64,000 nucleotides of DNA, from assembly GCA_963678705.1 (NCBI GenBank), contig OY783204.1, positions 3,544,701 to 3,608,700 on the forward strand, in the 5' to 3' direction. Each line of letters starts with the position of its first letter. The first letter of the stretch is position 1. This stretch comes from Panorpa germanica. Lineage: Eukaryota > Arthropoda > Insecta > Mecoptera > Panorpidae. The notes below the pieces were generated by a model. The model saw only the letters and a list, made by a program, of their open reading frames with translations. It was not told the origin of the DNA and made no database searches. Position numbers and translations under genes: made by a program. Of the stretch, positions 31,440 to 44,097 are shown piece by piece.

Positions 31440-32330
31440 ACAAAAATATTAAAATGTAATAAATTAAAAAGTATGGTATTTAAAACAAATTCTCAAAAAG
31501 CTAGTCCGGAAGAGAGACGCTTAATTATAAGTAGTATAGCCGAGTATTTGATTAATGCAGTACGTGATGCAAGTCAACTGTCTGCTAGGAGAATAGCGCA
31601 GGAAATGTATAACAAATTTCCAAAACATTTGATGATAGTGTAGGCGGTCAAATATATGGATCAGGTTATGAATCTCTTTTAGCGCAAATATACAACGCCT
31701 TATATTATAGAAAACATAAAAGATATAAAGGAGACAGAGTGAAAGTGTTGCTGATAACAGCGACAATGATCCCACAACACATTTAAGCTGTGGCCCTAAA
31801 CATAATGGGTATGGATGTGTAGAATATCACCCATTACTTCCAGGTGATGAAACTCTTAGAGGGAAGAGAAGTTAGACACCTAGACAACCTAAAGCGAATG
31901 ACAACGAAATAGATAAATTAATGTGCGAAACATATCCTTCGCAACGTAAAACCATTAATATCTGTAGTCCTATATCAGTGGAAATTTTTATACGGTGACC
32001 ATAGCTGAGAAAATATAAAATGCTAATTAGCCACGCCTCGAAACTTTTAGGAAAAAACATAAGTATTGTTTGGAGAAAGACTGGGAAAGTGGCATGATCC
32101 TATATCAAGTGTTAAAGAAATATTTAAAGGCCGTTGAATGTTGGAGACAAATAGATGCGATACGAAAGGATAATGGAAATAAACAACCATTAGAATTATT
32201 ATATGTGCAGACCATGCTATCTAATGCAGAACGTGTAGCACTTTTTACGAATAATGAAATTCCATACGTTAGAGTTATTTTTACCCTGCGTGGTGACCGG
32301 GGTGCCCCAATGGTGACCAAGTGGTAACTA
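31440..32330 (+). pseudogene. Broken copy of an uncharacterised multicopy protein family (SAMD3-like in part?)
   Basis: The opening reads MVFKTNSQKASPEERRLI, then IAEYLINAVRDASQLSARRI. A frameshift follows near 31620, then in other frames HNGYGCVEYHPLLPGDETL, CETYPSQRKTIN and SHASKLLGKN. The order GYGC...P-LP-GET...ETYP-QR...HF-KLLG resembles a family seen in fish and invertebrate genomes, some members of which are named sterile-alpha-motif-domain-3-like. That likeness is from memory and weak. Many stops and shifts show it is not functional. The function of the family is unknown to me. Confidence 0.4.
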
Positions 32331-33120
32331 AGGAGTAAGAATAGTCCTAATGTAGCCCAATACATGTCGTAAGAGGCGACTAAAATAGGGTTGGGCGTAG
32401 GGTTAACCGCCCTATACCGTAAAAAAACTATTGTTACGAAACCTCAACAGAATGATAAAACCGGCTCTAACCTACCCAGACGACTCGGCGTGAAAAAGAA
32501 CTTGAATATTGGAACATTCGTACCCTGTATAAAGGTGGTGCTTTGAAAAACTTAATGGATGTATTTGTAGACTATAATATCGATGTGTTAGCAATTCAGG
32601 AAATTCGATGGTTGGGAACCGGAATTTTAGATAAAAAGGACTGTAGATTGTACTACAGTTGCCAAGAAAAAGCTCACCATCTTGGTGTGGGCTTCATTGT
32701 AAGTAAAAGACTGAGAAACACAGTCATTGACTTTCAGGCTATTAGTATGAGACTTTGTAAAATTCGACTGAGAGGAAAGCATCACAACACCACCTTGATC
32801 TGTGCCCATGCACCGACTGACGAAAAAGACGACAGATAAAAGGATTTATTCTATGACTTACTCACAAAGTGCTATAACTCATGTCCTGCACAAGATATAA
32901 AAATGGTCATTGGAGACTTTAACGCCAAAATCGGAAAAGAACGACTTATTAGGTCGCATGCTGGTCCTAATAGTCTACACAGTAGCATCATCGAAAACGG
33001 ACAGAGACTTTTTGAGTTTGCTGTCATGGACAATTGTTTTAATCACAGCCAAACACATAAAACAAGCAGCGAGCTGGTAGACACCACAACCAGACAAAAT
33101 AGATTCAAATCTTTTTTAAT
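32290..33120 (+). pseudogene. RTE-like LINE relic: 5' leader and AP-endonuclease
   Basis: The leader has the common RTE-type text ACATGTCGTAAGAGGCGACT (32364-32383). From 32543 the frame reads LAIQEIRWLGTGIL, GVGFIVSKRLR and AHAPTDEKDD. After an in-frame TAA at 32837-32839 it gives MVIGDFNAKIGKE. These are the E-I-R-W and GDFNA boxes of the apurinic endonuclease often annotated as craniofacial development protein 2-like. The reverse transcriptase is missing; the text degenerates near 33120 into an AT-rich tract with a T-run (33184-33200). Confidence 0.85.
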
Positions 33121-33469
33121 ACTAATACGAAAATTTGTTGTATTTCAACAGTAAATATGTGAGTTTTTATTTATAATTTTTATTTTATTTTTTTTTTTTT
33201 CTTCGGTATTTCGGATTTGATACTTAACAGTTAGGTACGATCCCATTCGCGCCGTGAATTGGGCGAATCGAATATTTCTGCCTTTTAAGTTTTTGCTAGC
33301 GTTTTGGAGAATTTGTGAACAATTTAAGTTTTGGAATAATAATTGCGTAGCTGAATTGTTACTAATTACAATTTTGTCAATAAATGTTACAGATATTACA
33401 CTTTAGTATAATTTTCATTTTATTAAAAAAATTAATCCGATTCGCCTCTTTAGCTTACAACCAGCAAAT

Positions 33470-33780
33470 TTTATCATAGCATTAAAGATATGGAAAGGAG
33501 GAGATTTGCCAGGTAGCTGGAGAGAAGGGATACTAAGTCCAATATACAAAAAAACAAACAGACACGAAGCCAAGAACTATAGGGGAATTACCCTATTGAA
33601 TACAGCGTATAAGATCTATGCAGGAATAGTGCGAGAAAGGTTGCAAGAAGAGACAAAACTAAAAGGAATAATACCCGAAACGCAAGCAGGGTTCAGAAAG
33701 GGGAGAGGAACGTTAGACAACAAATCCGCACTGAACTATGTAGTAGAAAGAGAACTCAAGGAAAAAGGAGGAAAAGTGTA
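33470..33780 (+). pseudogene. LINE reverse-transcriptase fragment
   Basis: Reads LPGSWREGILSPIYKK, NYRGITLLNTAYKIYAGI and IIPETQAGFRKGRGTLDN, the first RT motifs of an I/Jockey/R1-group LINE. It stops after LKEKGGKV exactly where the next F-box/LRR-like frame begins. Palm and YADD are absent. The motif style is unlike the neighbouring RTE-like endonuclease, so it comes from another element. Confidence 0.85.
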
Positions 33781-33783
33781 ATA

Positions 33784-34834
33784 TTGGATTTGGAACGAAT
33801 TTCATCAGTTACCCGATATTGGGCAGATTTATATTGGGAAGAAAAAGGACCTTTTGTGAAACATTTAATTAAAGATATCTTAAAGAAATCCACTTATTTG
33901 AAAGAATTTAGTTTGGTGGATCCGTGCCATAAATTTCCAGGAAGTTGCTCCAAAATTGTGAAGCACGTCCCATATATTGAAGTTTTGACTATAGATATTG
34001 ATTGTGATGATGATCACGATATTAACCTTTTGGCTTCGACTATGCGAAATTTGAAGAAGGTTTCGATTTGTTCTGAATATGGTGGTGATGAAGTCTTTTC
34101 TTCACTTTTGAAGAATAATGTGGATATCACGTATATCAAAAATCGGCGCAGACGCGATATGAACGGATTCTGTTTAGTTCATCTTGAGGGAGAAGGAAAT
34201 TATGCTAACACATTGGTAAACACACTTTCAATTCTCACAAACCTGGAAACTATAACTATAGACTCCTGCCACCGCTTGACTGATGTCTGCATAGAAAATA
34301 TCATAAATCTGCAGCCAAAATTAAAACATTTATCTTTGGGATTTTAAAATGTAGACGTTCGAGGAATTGGGAAGTTGAAATTAAAATCTCTTACGATTAT
34401 CTCTCGGACGATACAGCATTGAGGATTATTTGTATAATTTGCCATAATCTAGAAGAAGTTGGTTTGGGTTACTTAAAATATAAAGATGTAGAACCTCATA
34501 CACCTTATGGCATTATGTATTTGTCATTATTACCGAATTTAAAAATTTTGAAGTTAGGTCGAATTAATTTGTTTGTCGCGACAGCTTCAAATAAGATGCA
34601 ATGACTATATTACACTATTGTAAAAATGTAAAGCGTTTGGAATTGCAGTATTGTTCCATGACACAAAATTTGCACAGGGATATAATGTTGAGAGCGAATA
34701 ACCAAACCAAACAGAAATTTTCGATGAAATTGGTTATAGACAAGTCACATTCTAATGGGGAGGATACCGATTCTAACGATTTCCTAAAGCTTAATAAATT
34801 TCACGCCTACCTTAACGGAAGTGATTTTAATTAA
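33784..34834 (+). pseudogene. F-box/LRR-like (AMN1-type repeats) gene relic
   Basis: Three frames in series: 33784-34347, 34419-34604 and 34601-34834. Leucine-rich-repeat text such as LTNLETITIDSCHRLTDVCI, IINLQPKLKHLSLGF, LLPNLKILKLG and YCKNVKRLELQYCSM fits the cysteine-containing repeats of FBXL proteins, substrate receptors of SCF ubiquitin ligases. The N-terminal F-box itself is not seen. Two frameshifts near 34350-34400 and 34600 break it, and there is no plausible intron at either place. Homologue-level identity cannot be given without a search. Confidence 0.6.
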
Positions 34835-35534
34835 GAAAATGAATACGATTTATTCAAAAGAAGACTTCTCAAGTTTTTAAATTTTATTGATCGAAGATAT
34901 CTACAATACTCGAGACATCTGTTGGTAATACTATAAAGTTTATTTATACCAGTTATTAGCGAGGATACAAAGCAGTAGTAGATGGATAAAATACTTGCTA
35001 ACAAAGTAATATTAATTTATGTGTATAGTTTTAGATAGTTTAATAACAATTATATACTAGTTATTTATAAATTGAAATAATAAGTATGCAGTACTGCGCA
35101 CCTATTCAAAATTAGCCGTGTGGAAAACGTCGCAGTAACAACTGGTATTAGATTCCAGAAAAAGCTGCAAAACTTGCAGTGCAATAAAGCGCGGCTTAGC
35201 CGTGCAGTGCCGACCACAAACCACTAAATATAGACTAGTAATTGTGAGCAAATCTTTTGATCATTTTTGAGGGGTGATACGTTTTAGGAGGTGAGGGAAC
35301 GAAACACGAAATAGATATACTTCCATCTCTTTCAAACCTGTTAAAAATGTTGATATTCACAAACCACCATTTTGGACGCCGTATTATAACTTGTGATCAC
35401 ATGTGATTATAACCTAAAATATTGTTTGTGTTATTAAATTGTTTTTAATTTATTGTTATTTAATTTCTTTTAATAAATAAGTTTATTAAACATTTTGTAC
35501 TTCTTATGTACTTCTGAGGGTACTCTTTATATAC
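34835..35534. other. Spacer before Gypsy 2
   Basis: AT-rich. It holds ACCACAAACCACTAAATATA at 35213-35232, the start of a 24-mer found inverted at 44072-44095, and the left target duplication ATAC (35531-35534) of Gypsy 2. No gene seen. Confidence 0.45.
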
Positions 35535-36282
35535 TGTTGTAAAATTGTGTCGTATTGTCGTTCTGGAGGAGATTACTCAGCTTACTAGTACATTCTGCAG
35601 GGATGCTAGCTTCTGGTAGTAGATTCTTCAGTTGACGACTTCCAACACCAATTACAGTAGTAATCGAATATCTTTCTTAAGATGATTAATAAGGATTCTT
35701 GTTCAGACGGTGTATTGTTGCAATTAGAGAATACTTGAGCGGTCTAAAGTAACCTCGTTGCGACATGCGACGGTTGAACAATTAGTATCTTTTTATTACT
35801 ATTAATACAAACACTTTTATTAAAATATATCATTTATTCGTTGTAATATTATATCTGCTTACTTAATTACAATAGTATTTTATTAGATTAACGAAGATGA
35901 CAGATATAAAACAAAATGTAATTCTATAGTGTTATAATTTAATTAATAGTTGAAATGTGCTCACTATTCAATACGTACGAAGTTGCGAATAGTAATGCTT
36001 GCTTTGAGACTCAGGAGAAGACTGGCTTTCAGCGTCTTGTGCAATTTAATATATAATAATTTATTTCACATCACAGAACGCCAATACTGAATTACCAGCA
36101 TTAAATCAATATTAATCTCCACAAACCAGAGACAATATTTATAAGCGCTAAACTTAAATAATTATTCTTTACAATCTTAATACTAATACAAAAACTGTTT
36201 ACATAATATAATTCTATTACATAATTAACATTTAATATCATTAAAAATAAAAGGTAAGTGCGACATATGCGTACTTACAACA
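35535..36282 (-). repeat. 3' LTR of Gypsy 2
   Basis: 748 bp, reverse complement of the copy 1 LTR. Confidence 0.96.
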
Positions 36283-36567
36283 CTCCTCAACCAAAGAAAA
36301 GGAACGCATATAAAACAAAACATATGCGTTTCTGCTCTAAGGAAAAGAAAAAGGAAAAATTGTGATAGGGGAGATGTCGTACATATCACAACACCCCCTT
36401 TCAAAAAAAAAGGGACACGTATAAAAACAAAATATACGAGTTACAATTCTAGAAAAAAACAAAAAGAGAAGCAAAGTGTCGACAACGATTCTGATCCCAT
36501 CGTATAGAGTTAACACTGCTCCACAAAACAATCATCCCTGACAAAATCCATTTCATTCGTCAAGTTT

Positions 36568-39500
36568 TTATTCATTGGTACAAAATCTCTTCAACCTATT
36601 ATTATGAACTACCGTATGTTTTTTACCAATTAGTATTTCTGTATTAACAGGGGATATAATTTTAGTAACTTTATACGGTCCTACGTATAAGGGTAAAAGT
36701 TTTTTGACTGTCCTTTAGTTGGTAACTGTTCATTTCTTAATAAAACTAGTTCGTTTACTTCAGGTGTGAAAAGAGAATTGACCCTTTTATCAAAATATAA
36801 TTTTGTTTTTTCTTTGCTTTTAACCAAGTTATTTATAGCAAGTTCCCTCGCTACTTGTAACCTGTGTTTGAGTTCTACTATAAAATTATTATAAGTATTT
36901 ACCTCAATTGGTTCTTTATAAAAAATTGAAGGCAGATTTGCCTTATGTCCATAAATTAGTTCGAAAGGAGTAAAACCGGTCGCTGTATGCGGAGTTGTGT
37001 TATACACGAACATTGCATAGGGAATCCAATTTATCCAATCATCCTGCTTTTTACAAAAATTCCTTAGATACTCGGCAAGGGTTCTATGAACTCTTTCTAA
37101 GGCACCGTTGGTTGCTGGTCTAAATGCTGTTGTTTTTAATTGTTTAATTTTTAACAATTTGCATATATCTTTAAAAATTTTTGACATGAAATTTGTTCCT
37201 TGGTCTGTTAAGATCATATTAGGAACTCCGTATCTACAAATAACGTTAGTTACTAATGCTTTCGCGACAGTATTTGCCTCCTGGTTTATAATAGGAATAG
37301 CTTCCGTAAATTTAGTAAGGTCATCCTGTATTGTTAGTAAGTATTTGTATTTGTCGTTGTCGTCTTTCTTGGGAAGATATACTATGTCCAAAGCCAACCT
37401 TTCGAAACTATGTTTCGAAGTCGATGTAATTGTTAATGGGCATTTATTTAATTTGCACACTTTATTCTTTTGACATGATACACATTGTCTAATAAAATTT
37501 TTAACTTTTCTAATCATACTTGGAAATTTAAAGTGTGATTTTAATCGTTTAATTGTTTTAGAAACTCCTAAGTGGCCTGCTGTGGGATTAACATGAAATT
37601 CCGAAATTACATTGTTTATTAACTCAGGGTCACTAATTTTAAGTATATTGTCATTATAAATGTGTACTATTATATTTGTTTTATCAAAGATATGTCTGAT
37701 CATAGTTCGTAACTGGGCAAAATCTAATTTACTTAGTTCAGACTCGAACCTGTTCATAGCTATGTTAGTAATTTTGTGTAAAGTACAAAAGTTTTTCAGA
37801 TTCACTAATGCCAAAAATATTTCTTTATAATTTGGTAGATTAAAATGAAATTCCTTAATTATTAAACAGATAATAAATCTAGTATCAATTTCAACATATG
37901 CAATTTCTGATACTTCTTTTTCTTGTATTAGAAATGCATTGATACTACTAAATTTATTGATTAATTCAGGAGAATTTCCAATTGAATTTTTAAAATCTTT
38001 TGATACAAAATCTACTAATGAAAATGACGTCGGTGCGTCATATAAACTTTTATCATGTTCAATTACTTTATTGTTTATGATAATTTTATTTTTAATTATT
38101 TCTAAATAATTTTCGTATGTGACATCCATTGTTTCAACCTGAAGTGAGTATACGCGACTTAGGGCATCTACGTGTGGAATCGAACTACCTGGTCTATATA
38201 TTACTTCGTAATTATATTCCTCTAGTTTTATCCGCCAACGCATAAGTCTAGAACTCGGGTCCTTAATACTCATTAACCAAGTCAAGGCTTGATGGTCTGT
38301 TACGATACTAAAAAACTTTCCATAGAGATAGGGTCTAAAATGAGCCACAGCCCATACTACTGCTAATAACTCACGTTCAGTAGTTGTGTAATTTTGTTGT
38401 GCCTTATTTAGAGTTCTTGAAGCATATGCTATTGGGTGGCTTTCCTTAATAGTACCTTGTGAAAGGACTGCACCTATAGCATATTTACTTGCATCCGTGG
38501 TTACAACGAAATTTTTACTAAAGTCCGGGTATTGCAAAACAGGTGATATGGTTAATTTATTTTTTAAAGTTTTAAATGATTCGTCGCATTGGTCTGACCA
38601 TTCTAATACTTTAACATTACTGTTTGCTGCATTATATAGTGGTTTGGCTATCTCTGCGTAATGCGGTATATGTCGGCGATAATAACCAGACATACCCAAA
38701 AATGTTTTAATTTGTTTAGGACTGTTTGGAATGGGGAAATTCTTTATTGCTTCTACTTTAGAAGGATCTGGTAGAATACCTGTTTCATTAATAACGTGAC
38801 CTAAATAAATCAAATCTTTATGTAGAAAGTTACATTTGGATGGTTGGAGCTTCAAATTATGTTCCCGTAATTTAGAAAAAACGTTTTTTAATCTTTGGTT
38901 GTGCTCAGAAATGTTTTTTCCAAAAATGACTACATCGTCCAGATAGATTAAGCAATCTATTCCTTGCAAACCTGTGAGAACGTGAGACATAAGTCTCTGA
39001 AACATGGGGGGGGCTCCTTTAAGTCCGAATGGCATTCTTACAAATTGATAGTGTTTAAAGTTCGCACTAAATGCTGTTTTCTCTTTATCTTCGGGAAGCA
39101 TAGGGACCTGGTGAAAACCGCTTGCTAAGTCAAGGGTAGAGAAAAATTTTGCACCACTAAGTTGGTCCAGTATATCATGTATAAGAGGCAAAGGATAGGC
39201 GTCACTTGTTGTCTGCTCGTTAAGTTTACGGAAATCGACTACTACGCGGAATTGTTTATTACCTAACGCATCTGGTTTTTTTGGTACTACTAATAAAGGT
39301 GCGTTATAGGGTGAGTCGCTTTCTTCAATTATGTTGTTGACCAACAGTTCCTGAATATGCTTTTCCACAATCTCTTTTTGCGCATGGGGCAATCGATACG
39401 GTTTAACGTTAACGGGTTTAGAAGAATTAATCTTTATCTTATGACTTAATGCGCTCGTACAAGATAACTTGTCTCCCGGTAAAAAAAATATGTCATTAAA

Positions 39501-41516
39501 GCTGTCACAGATTTCTATTAATTCTGTTACTAATTCTGAATTGACATGTGAAAGATTTAAATTGTTTAATAAAAGTTCCTTACGGTTGTTAGGACTTGAT
39601 TTTGAAAAATGGTAAATACTAAATTGATCTATCGGTATGATATTCGGTTTGAAATTACTAAGTATTATATTTTTTATTGAAGAATTTATTATTGAAATAT
39701 AGAAAATATTTTTGACGGGCTTGATTAATGCATTAGCTAAAAAAACTTCAGGTAACAATTCCCTGGCTACACAAACTCCTACTGTAGAACCTGACATAGG
39801 AATTATTTTCCTCGTACGTGCTGGTAAAACGATATTGTTTATATTTATAAGTGGGAGCTCAATTACTTTGCCACATTCTGAGAATTGTACTCTGTTCATT
39901 TTTAGATTAATTACTGCATTTAGTTTCCGTAAAATATCTAACCCTATAATTCCATCGTGTTTAATGGGGAAATTTTCTGATACAACCTGTAAAGTTTGTT
40001 TCGACTTATTACTATCTAAAATTATAGAAGTTTTCAGTGAACCTAAGGTATAAGGCGTGCCTTCAGAAATACCCTTCAATAGAATTTTAGATTTATTATT
40101 AATTCTGACATTGTTATTTAAAATATTTTGTTTAATCAAGGAGATTTGAGAACCAGTATCTAATAAAAATGATACGGTTTTAGCTTTGGCTGCGACCATC
40201 TTGAATTGGATAGTGTCAACTGTTTGCTTAGCCTTAACATTTTTATTTTTACTGTCAAAACTTAGAATATCATTATTATTTTGTAAATTACCCGTATTGA
40301 TCTCATCAAAATCATAAAAAAAACATAATTCATTATTTGAATTGTGTTGTGTCTTGTTAGTAAAAGATACTTGAGAACCATCAGATATAAGATGTTTCGA
40401 TCTTTCACAACAAGTAGAAGGTTCTGATAAAATTGTGGCCTCCCTACAAGTATTAACTTGAGCAATAGGGTTACCCGTATCTAGATTTTCCTTCTTAATA
40501 AAACAATACTTTTCTGTATGACCACTTTTCTTACAATGGTTACAGAACAAATTTTTAGTTTTTGTTTCGACCTTATTAGGAATTTGCTTGCTTGAAACTG
40601 GTTTACTATTAGAATTAGGAACGCTTGGATATGTTTTGACTTTAATATGCCTTCTTCTTTCTAGATTGCGCCACCGTCTCTCCAGAAACTCTGTAAATTC
40701 ATTTAAGGTTGGTAATTCAGAATTATTTCTGTTTTCCCATTCCTTTGACGAATTAAAATCTAATTTGGTCTTTAAAATATGTATTAACATAAAATCTGAA
40801 TGATTAGAATATATCCCCAATTCGGTTAATGCTCTAATCGATTCATTAATTTCATCTAGTAGTTTTTTGATATTGATTTCGGACTCTAAACGTATAACAT
40901 TGTAGTTTATTAAATTGTTTAAACAGGTTTCAATAAGTGCTACCTTGTTATCATAACGTTTACAAAGGATGTTCCAAACAATTTCGTAATTATCATTTGT
41001 TAAAGGATAATTCTTTATGAGTTTGAGTGGTTCTCCTGACAAATTTAACTTTAAATAATGCATTTTTTCAATGCTTGATAGTTTACTATTATTACGAATT
41101 AAATTTGTAAATAATTCCATAAAACTTTGCCAATTAATATATTCTCCATCAAAAACGGTTAGTTGCATTGGACTTAAGTTCAGATTTTTTATTGAATCTA
41201 TACTTTTTGAGTCGTCTACAATATGTGTATCATTCTCAAATGTTTGCTTATAATTCAACAAGTAAATAAGAGTGTCGTCATAAATACTTTCAACTTCCAT
41301 AGACTTACTAACGATAGCCGAAGCTTCTTCATTTTTTAGAGTTGGAAGCAATGCTTCTACGATACTACTATATTTAACCCAAGCTTTGTCTAAGTTTTTG
41401 ATTTTTAATTCAACTATTGTTAAGGATGTTGATTGGACTTCTAGATTTTTTGAAAACTCATTAATTAGATTGATTGTATTCTCAACTAGTGTGAGTGAAT
41501 GAACGTTCGGTGCCAT
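36568..41516 (-). pseudogene. Gypsy gag-pol polyprotein, copy 2, frameshifted before the GPY/F domain
   Basis: Same domain series as copy 1. The A-run after GQSK is six bases here and seven in copy 1 (near 36701-36706), so the frame shifts and stops at 36681, after 1611 codons. The GPY/F chromatin-contact motif at the integrase C-terminus is lost; its codons continue out of frame to 36568. Other changes seen: A to V and V to I in the linker before the protease, K to I near DDWKNWIP, and K to E near FTPKVNEL. RT, RNase H and the DD35E core look intact. The shift may be real or a homopolymer sequencing error. Confidence 0.93.
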
Positions 41517-41889
41517 AGTACTTAATTAAAGTTATATATAATATACAGACTAAAGATTATTTTGTACCAATAAACGACTCTCCGAAAAATAGGATTCTGA
41601 CAAGGAAAAATTGCTAGCGAAAACAGTAACTCACAGGAAATTTCCGATGGGGCTCAGACACCGCAGTTGTAACAGGAAGGTAGTCTCTCTGATTGAACAG
41701 ACTGCTATCTAACTGCTTCAGCTCTTTACTTCTCCTTTTCAAAATTCTTTCTCGTTCATAAAGATGTTCTAAAAATATTAAACATGAATTAATATAATTG
41801 TAGAAACAATTATAGGAAATATTATAGTAGATATTCAAAAGTATTGGATATAATACTAAAAATATTGAACAATGATGCTACAAAATTGT

Positions 41890-42238
41890 TATTTTATAAC
41901 AAATATTCAAAAGTATTGAATATAATACTAAAAAATAATAGCTTCAATGAATTACAAGGATGCTACTAATAGATAGGTTATAGCAAATATTCAAAAGTAT
42001 TGAATATAATACTAAAAAAAATAATAGCTTCAATGAATTACAAGGATGCTACTAATAGATAGGTTATAGCAAATATTCAAAAGTATTGAATATAATACTA
42101 AAAAAATAATAGCTTCAATGAATTACAAGGATGCTACTAATAGATAGGTTATAGCAAATATTCAAAAGTATTGAATATAATACTAAAAAAATAATAGCTT
42201 CAATGAATTACAAGGATGCTACTAATAGAAAAAAATAC
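41890..42238 (-). repeat. 85-bp leader repeat, four units, in Gypsy 2
   Basis: Reverse complement of the copy 1 leader repeat. The CTACTAATAG edge occurs four times against three in copy 1. One unit has one more A in its A-run. Confidence 0.92.
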
Positions 42239-42671
42239 AATTATCAATTTATGATAATAATTGTATACAAGATAAAAAGATACTGTCTTATTATACTTAA
42301 CAAAAAAAACTTTCGATTTTGATCTATGTACAGCTGTGTGCAGGGTTCTGGAAACGATTAACATCAGTTTAGATTATTCCATTTGTTCTAGAAGCATCCA
42401 TCCATTCGCTGGGGGCAAAAGATTTCTTTTTTTCTGGTTCAGCGGGCTGTTGTTTTACATCCACCGGACTTGTAGAAAAATTATGTGAAATACAGATGAA
42501 TTGACGTTCTATCTCGTACTCTTCGGCAATCTTGGAAATAATCGATCGACGTAGTGGTATCCAGAATAATTGATCTGCATCCAGGTGTAGAATATATAGA
42601 AAAAAATTTTGGGCGTACCTCTTGGATATTTATGTGTAGGAATATCTCTTCGAGACCCCACCTGACACCAA

Positions 42672-43419
42672 TGTTGTAAAATTGTGTCGTATTGTCGTTC
42701 TGGAGGAGATTACTCAGCTTACTAGTACATTCTGCAGGGATGCTAGCTTCTGGTAGTAGATTCTTCAGTTGACGACTTCCAACACCAATTACAGTAGTAA
42801 TCGAATATCTTTCTTAAGATGATTAATAAGGATTCTTGTTCAGACGGTGTATTGTTGCAATTAGAGAATACTTGAGCGGTCTAAAGTAACCTCGTTGCGA
42901 CATGCGACGGTTGAACAATTAGTATCTTTTTATTACTATTAATACAAACACTTTTATTAAAATATATCATTTATTCGTTGTAATATTATATCTGCTTACT
43001 TAATTACAATAGTATTTTATTAGATTAACGAAGATGACAGATATAAAACAAAATGTAATTCTATAGTGTTATAATTTAATTAATAGTTGAAATGTGCTCA
43101 CTATTCAATACGTACGAAGTTGCGAATAGTAATGCTTGCTTTGAGACTCAGGAGAAGACTGGCTTTCAGCGTCTTGTGCAATTTAATATATAATAATTTA
43201 TTTCACATCACAGAACGCCAATACTGAATTACCAGCATTAAATCAATATTAATCTCCACAAACCAGAGACAATATTTATAAGCGCTAAACTTAAATAATT
43301 ATTCTTTACAATCTTAATACTAATACAAAAACTGTTTACATAATATAATTCTATTACATAATTAACATTTAATATCATTAAAAATAAAAGGTAAGTGCGA
43401 CATATGCGTACTTACAACA
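42672..43419 (-). repeat. 5' LTR of Gypsy 2
   Basis: 748 bp, followed on the minus strand by the same primer-site text CCTGACACCA (plus strand 42661-42670). Confidence 0.96.
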
Positions 43420-43539
43420 ATACATACTTTTTAGGTGAGTGTTATTTCTACATTGTGTTATAATTTTAAAAATATTTCTATATCAAGGAATTACTTTACA
43501 GATTTTTTTTATCAATTTGTTTTTGCTCGAAGTAATAAG

Positions 43540-43779
43540 ATGCCATCGTATTGTGCTGTATGTCACACATCTAAGAAGGGGGTGTCTGTGTTTAATTTGC
43601 CTAATCCAAAGCAGCAGCTACGTCATGAAATATTTGATAAATGGATGAAGTTTATAAACAATCCTAAGTACAATAACTTAAGTCGTGAGGAATTATTCCG
43701 AAAAAGGCTTGTAGTTGTAGACAAAATGACATTCATTTTATTCCAATATTTAATTTTTGCAAAAGTGTTATTATTTTAA
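43540..43779 (+). pseudogene. THAP-like zinc-finger fragment
   Basis: From the ATG at 43540: MPSYCAVCHTSKKGVSVFNL then an RHEIFDKWMKFI stretch. The opening CxxC, the F-x-x-P block and the K/R-W segment match the front of a THAP domain, a C2CH DNA-binding finger found in P-element-type transposases and host regulators. The closing C-x2-H is not present; at that place the text reads VVDKMTF, and the frame then runs into a hydrophobic tail and stops. The fragment lies 120 bp beyond the Gypsy 2 LTR. Origin from a P-type transposon or a host gene cannot be told. Confidence 0.55.
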
Positions 43780-44097
43780 ATTCTAAAGATAATGTATTAA
43801 ATTTGGATAACTTATGAAATATATAAGTTAAAATTTTAAAATTTTGTATGGCATGTTATACAAAAATGACCTCCATAATTAAATTATTAATAAAAATTAA
43901 TAAAAAAATACAATAAACATTTTATTTATAAATAATTTTAATTTTAAAAATAATATATGATATGCGGGTTGCATTTTGTATGCTATAGGCGCATCCTGTA
44001 ATCCCCTTACAGTTGATAGCGTAAGACGTCTCACCCTAAGCATTAGGGACTGAAGTTTGTACTGAGTTACGAGTCTATATTTAGTGGTTTGTGGTGC
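43780..44097. other. AT-rich spacer
   Basis: No gene seen. It ends with AGTCTATATTTAGTGGTTTG (start of a 24-mer, 44072-44095), the inverted partner of 35213-35236. Confidence 0.45.

Larger units (their letters stand above)
35535..43419 (-). mobile_element. Ty3/Gypsy LTR retrotransposon, copy 2
   Basis: 7885 bp, inverse orientation to copy 1, 748-bp LTRs at 35535-36282 and 42672-43419, target duplication ATAC at 35531-35534 and 43420-43423. Nearly identical to copy 1: I see only a handful of amino-acid changes, one extra 85-bp leader unit and one homopolymer change that breaks the end of the polyprotein. A young insertion, independent of copy 1. Confidence 0.97.

Noticed and set aside
33784..34834. 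Intact F-box/LRR host gene with introns
   Set aside because: The frame changes are not bordered by credible donor and acceptor sites, and no F-box is visible, so a relic is more likely.
37108..40803. Antisense open frames of 60-121 codons repeated in both Gypsy copies
   Set aside because: They are shadows of the gag-pol frame on the other strand; their repetition only reflects the duplicated element.
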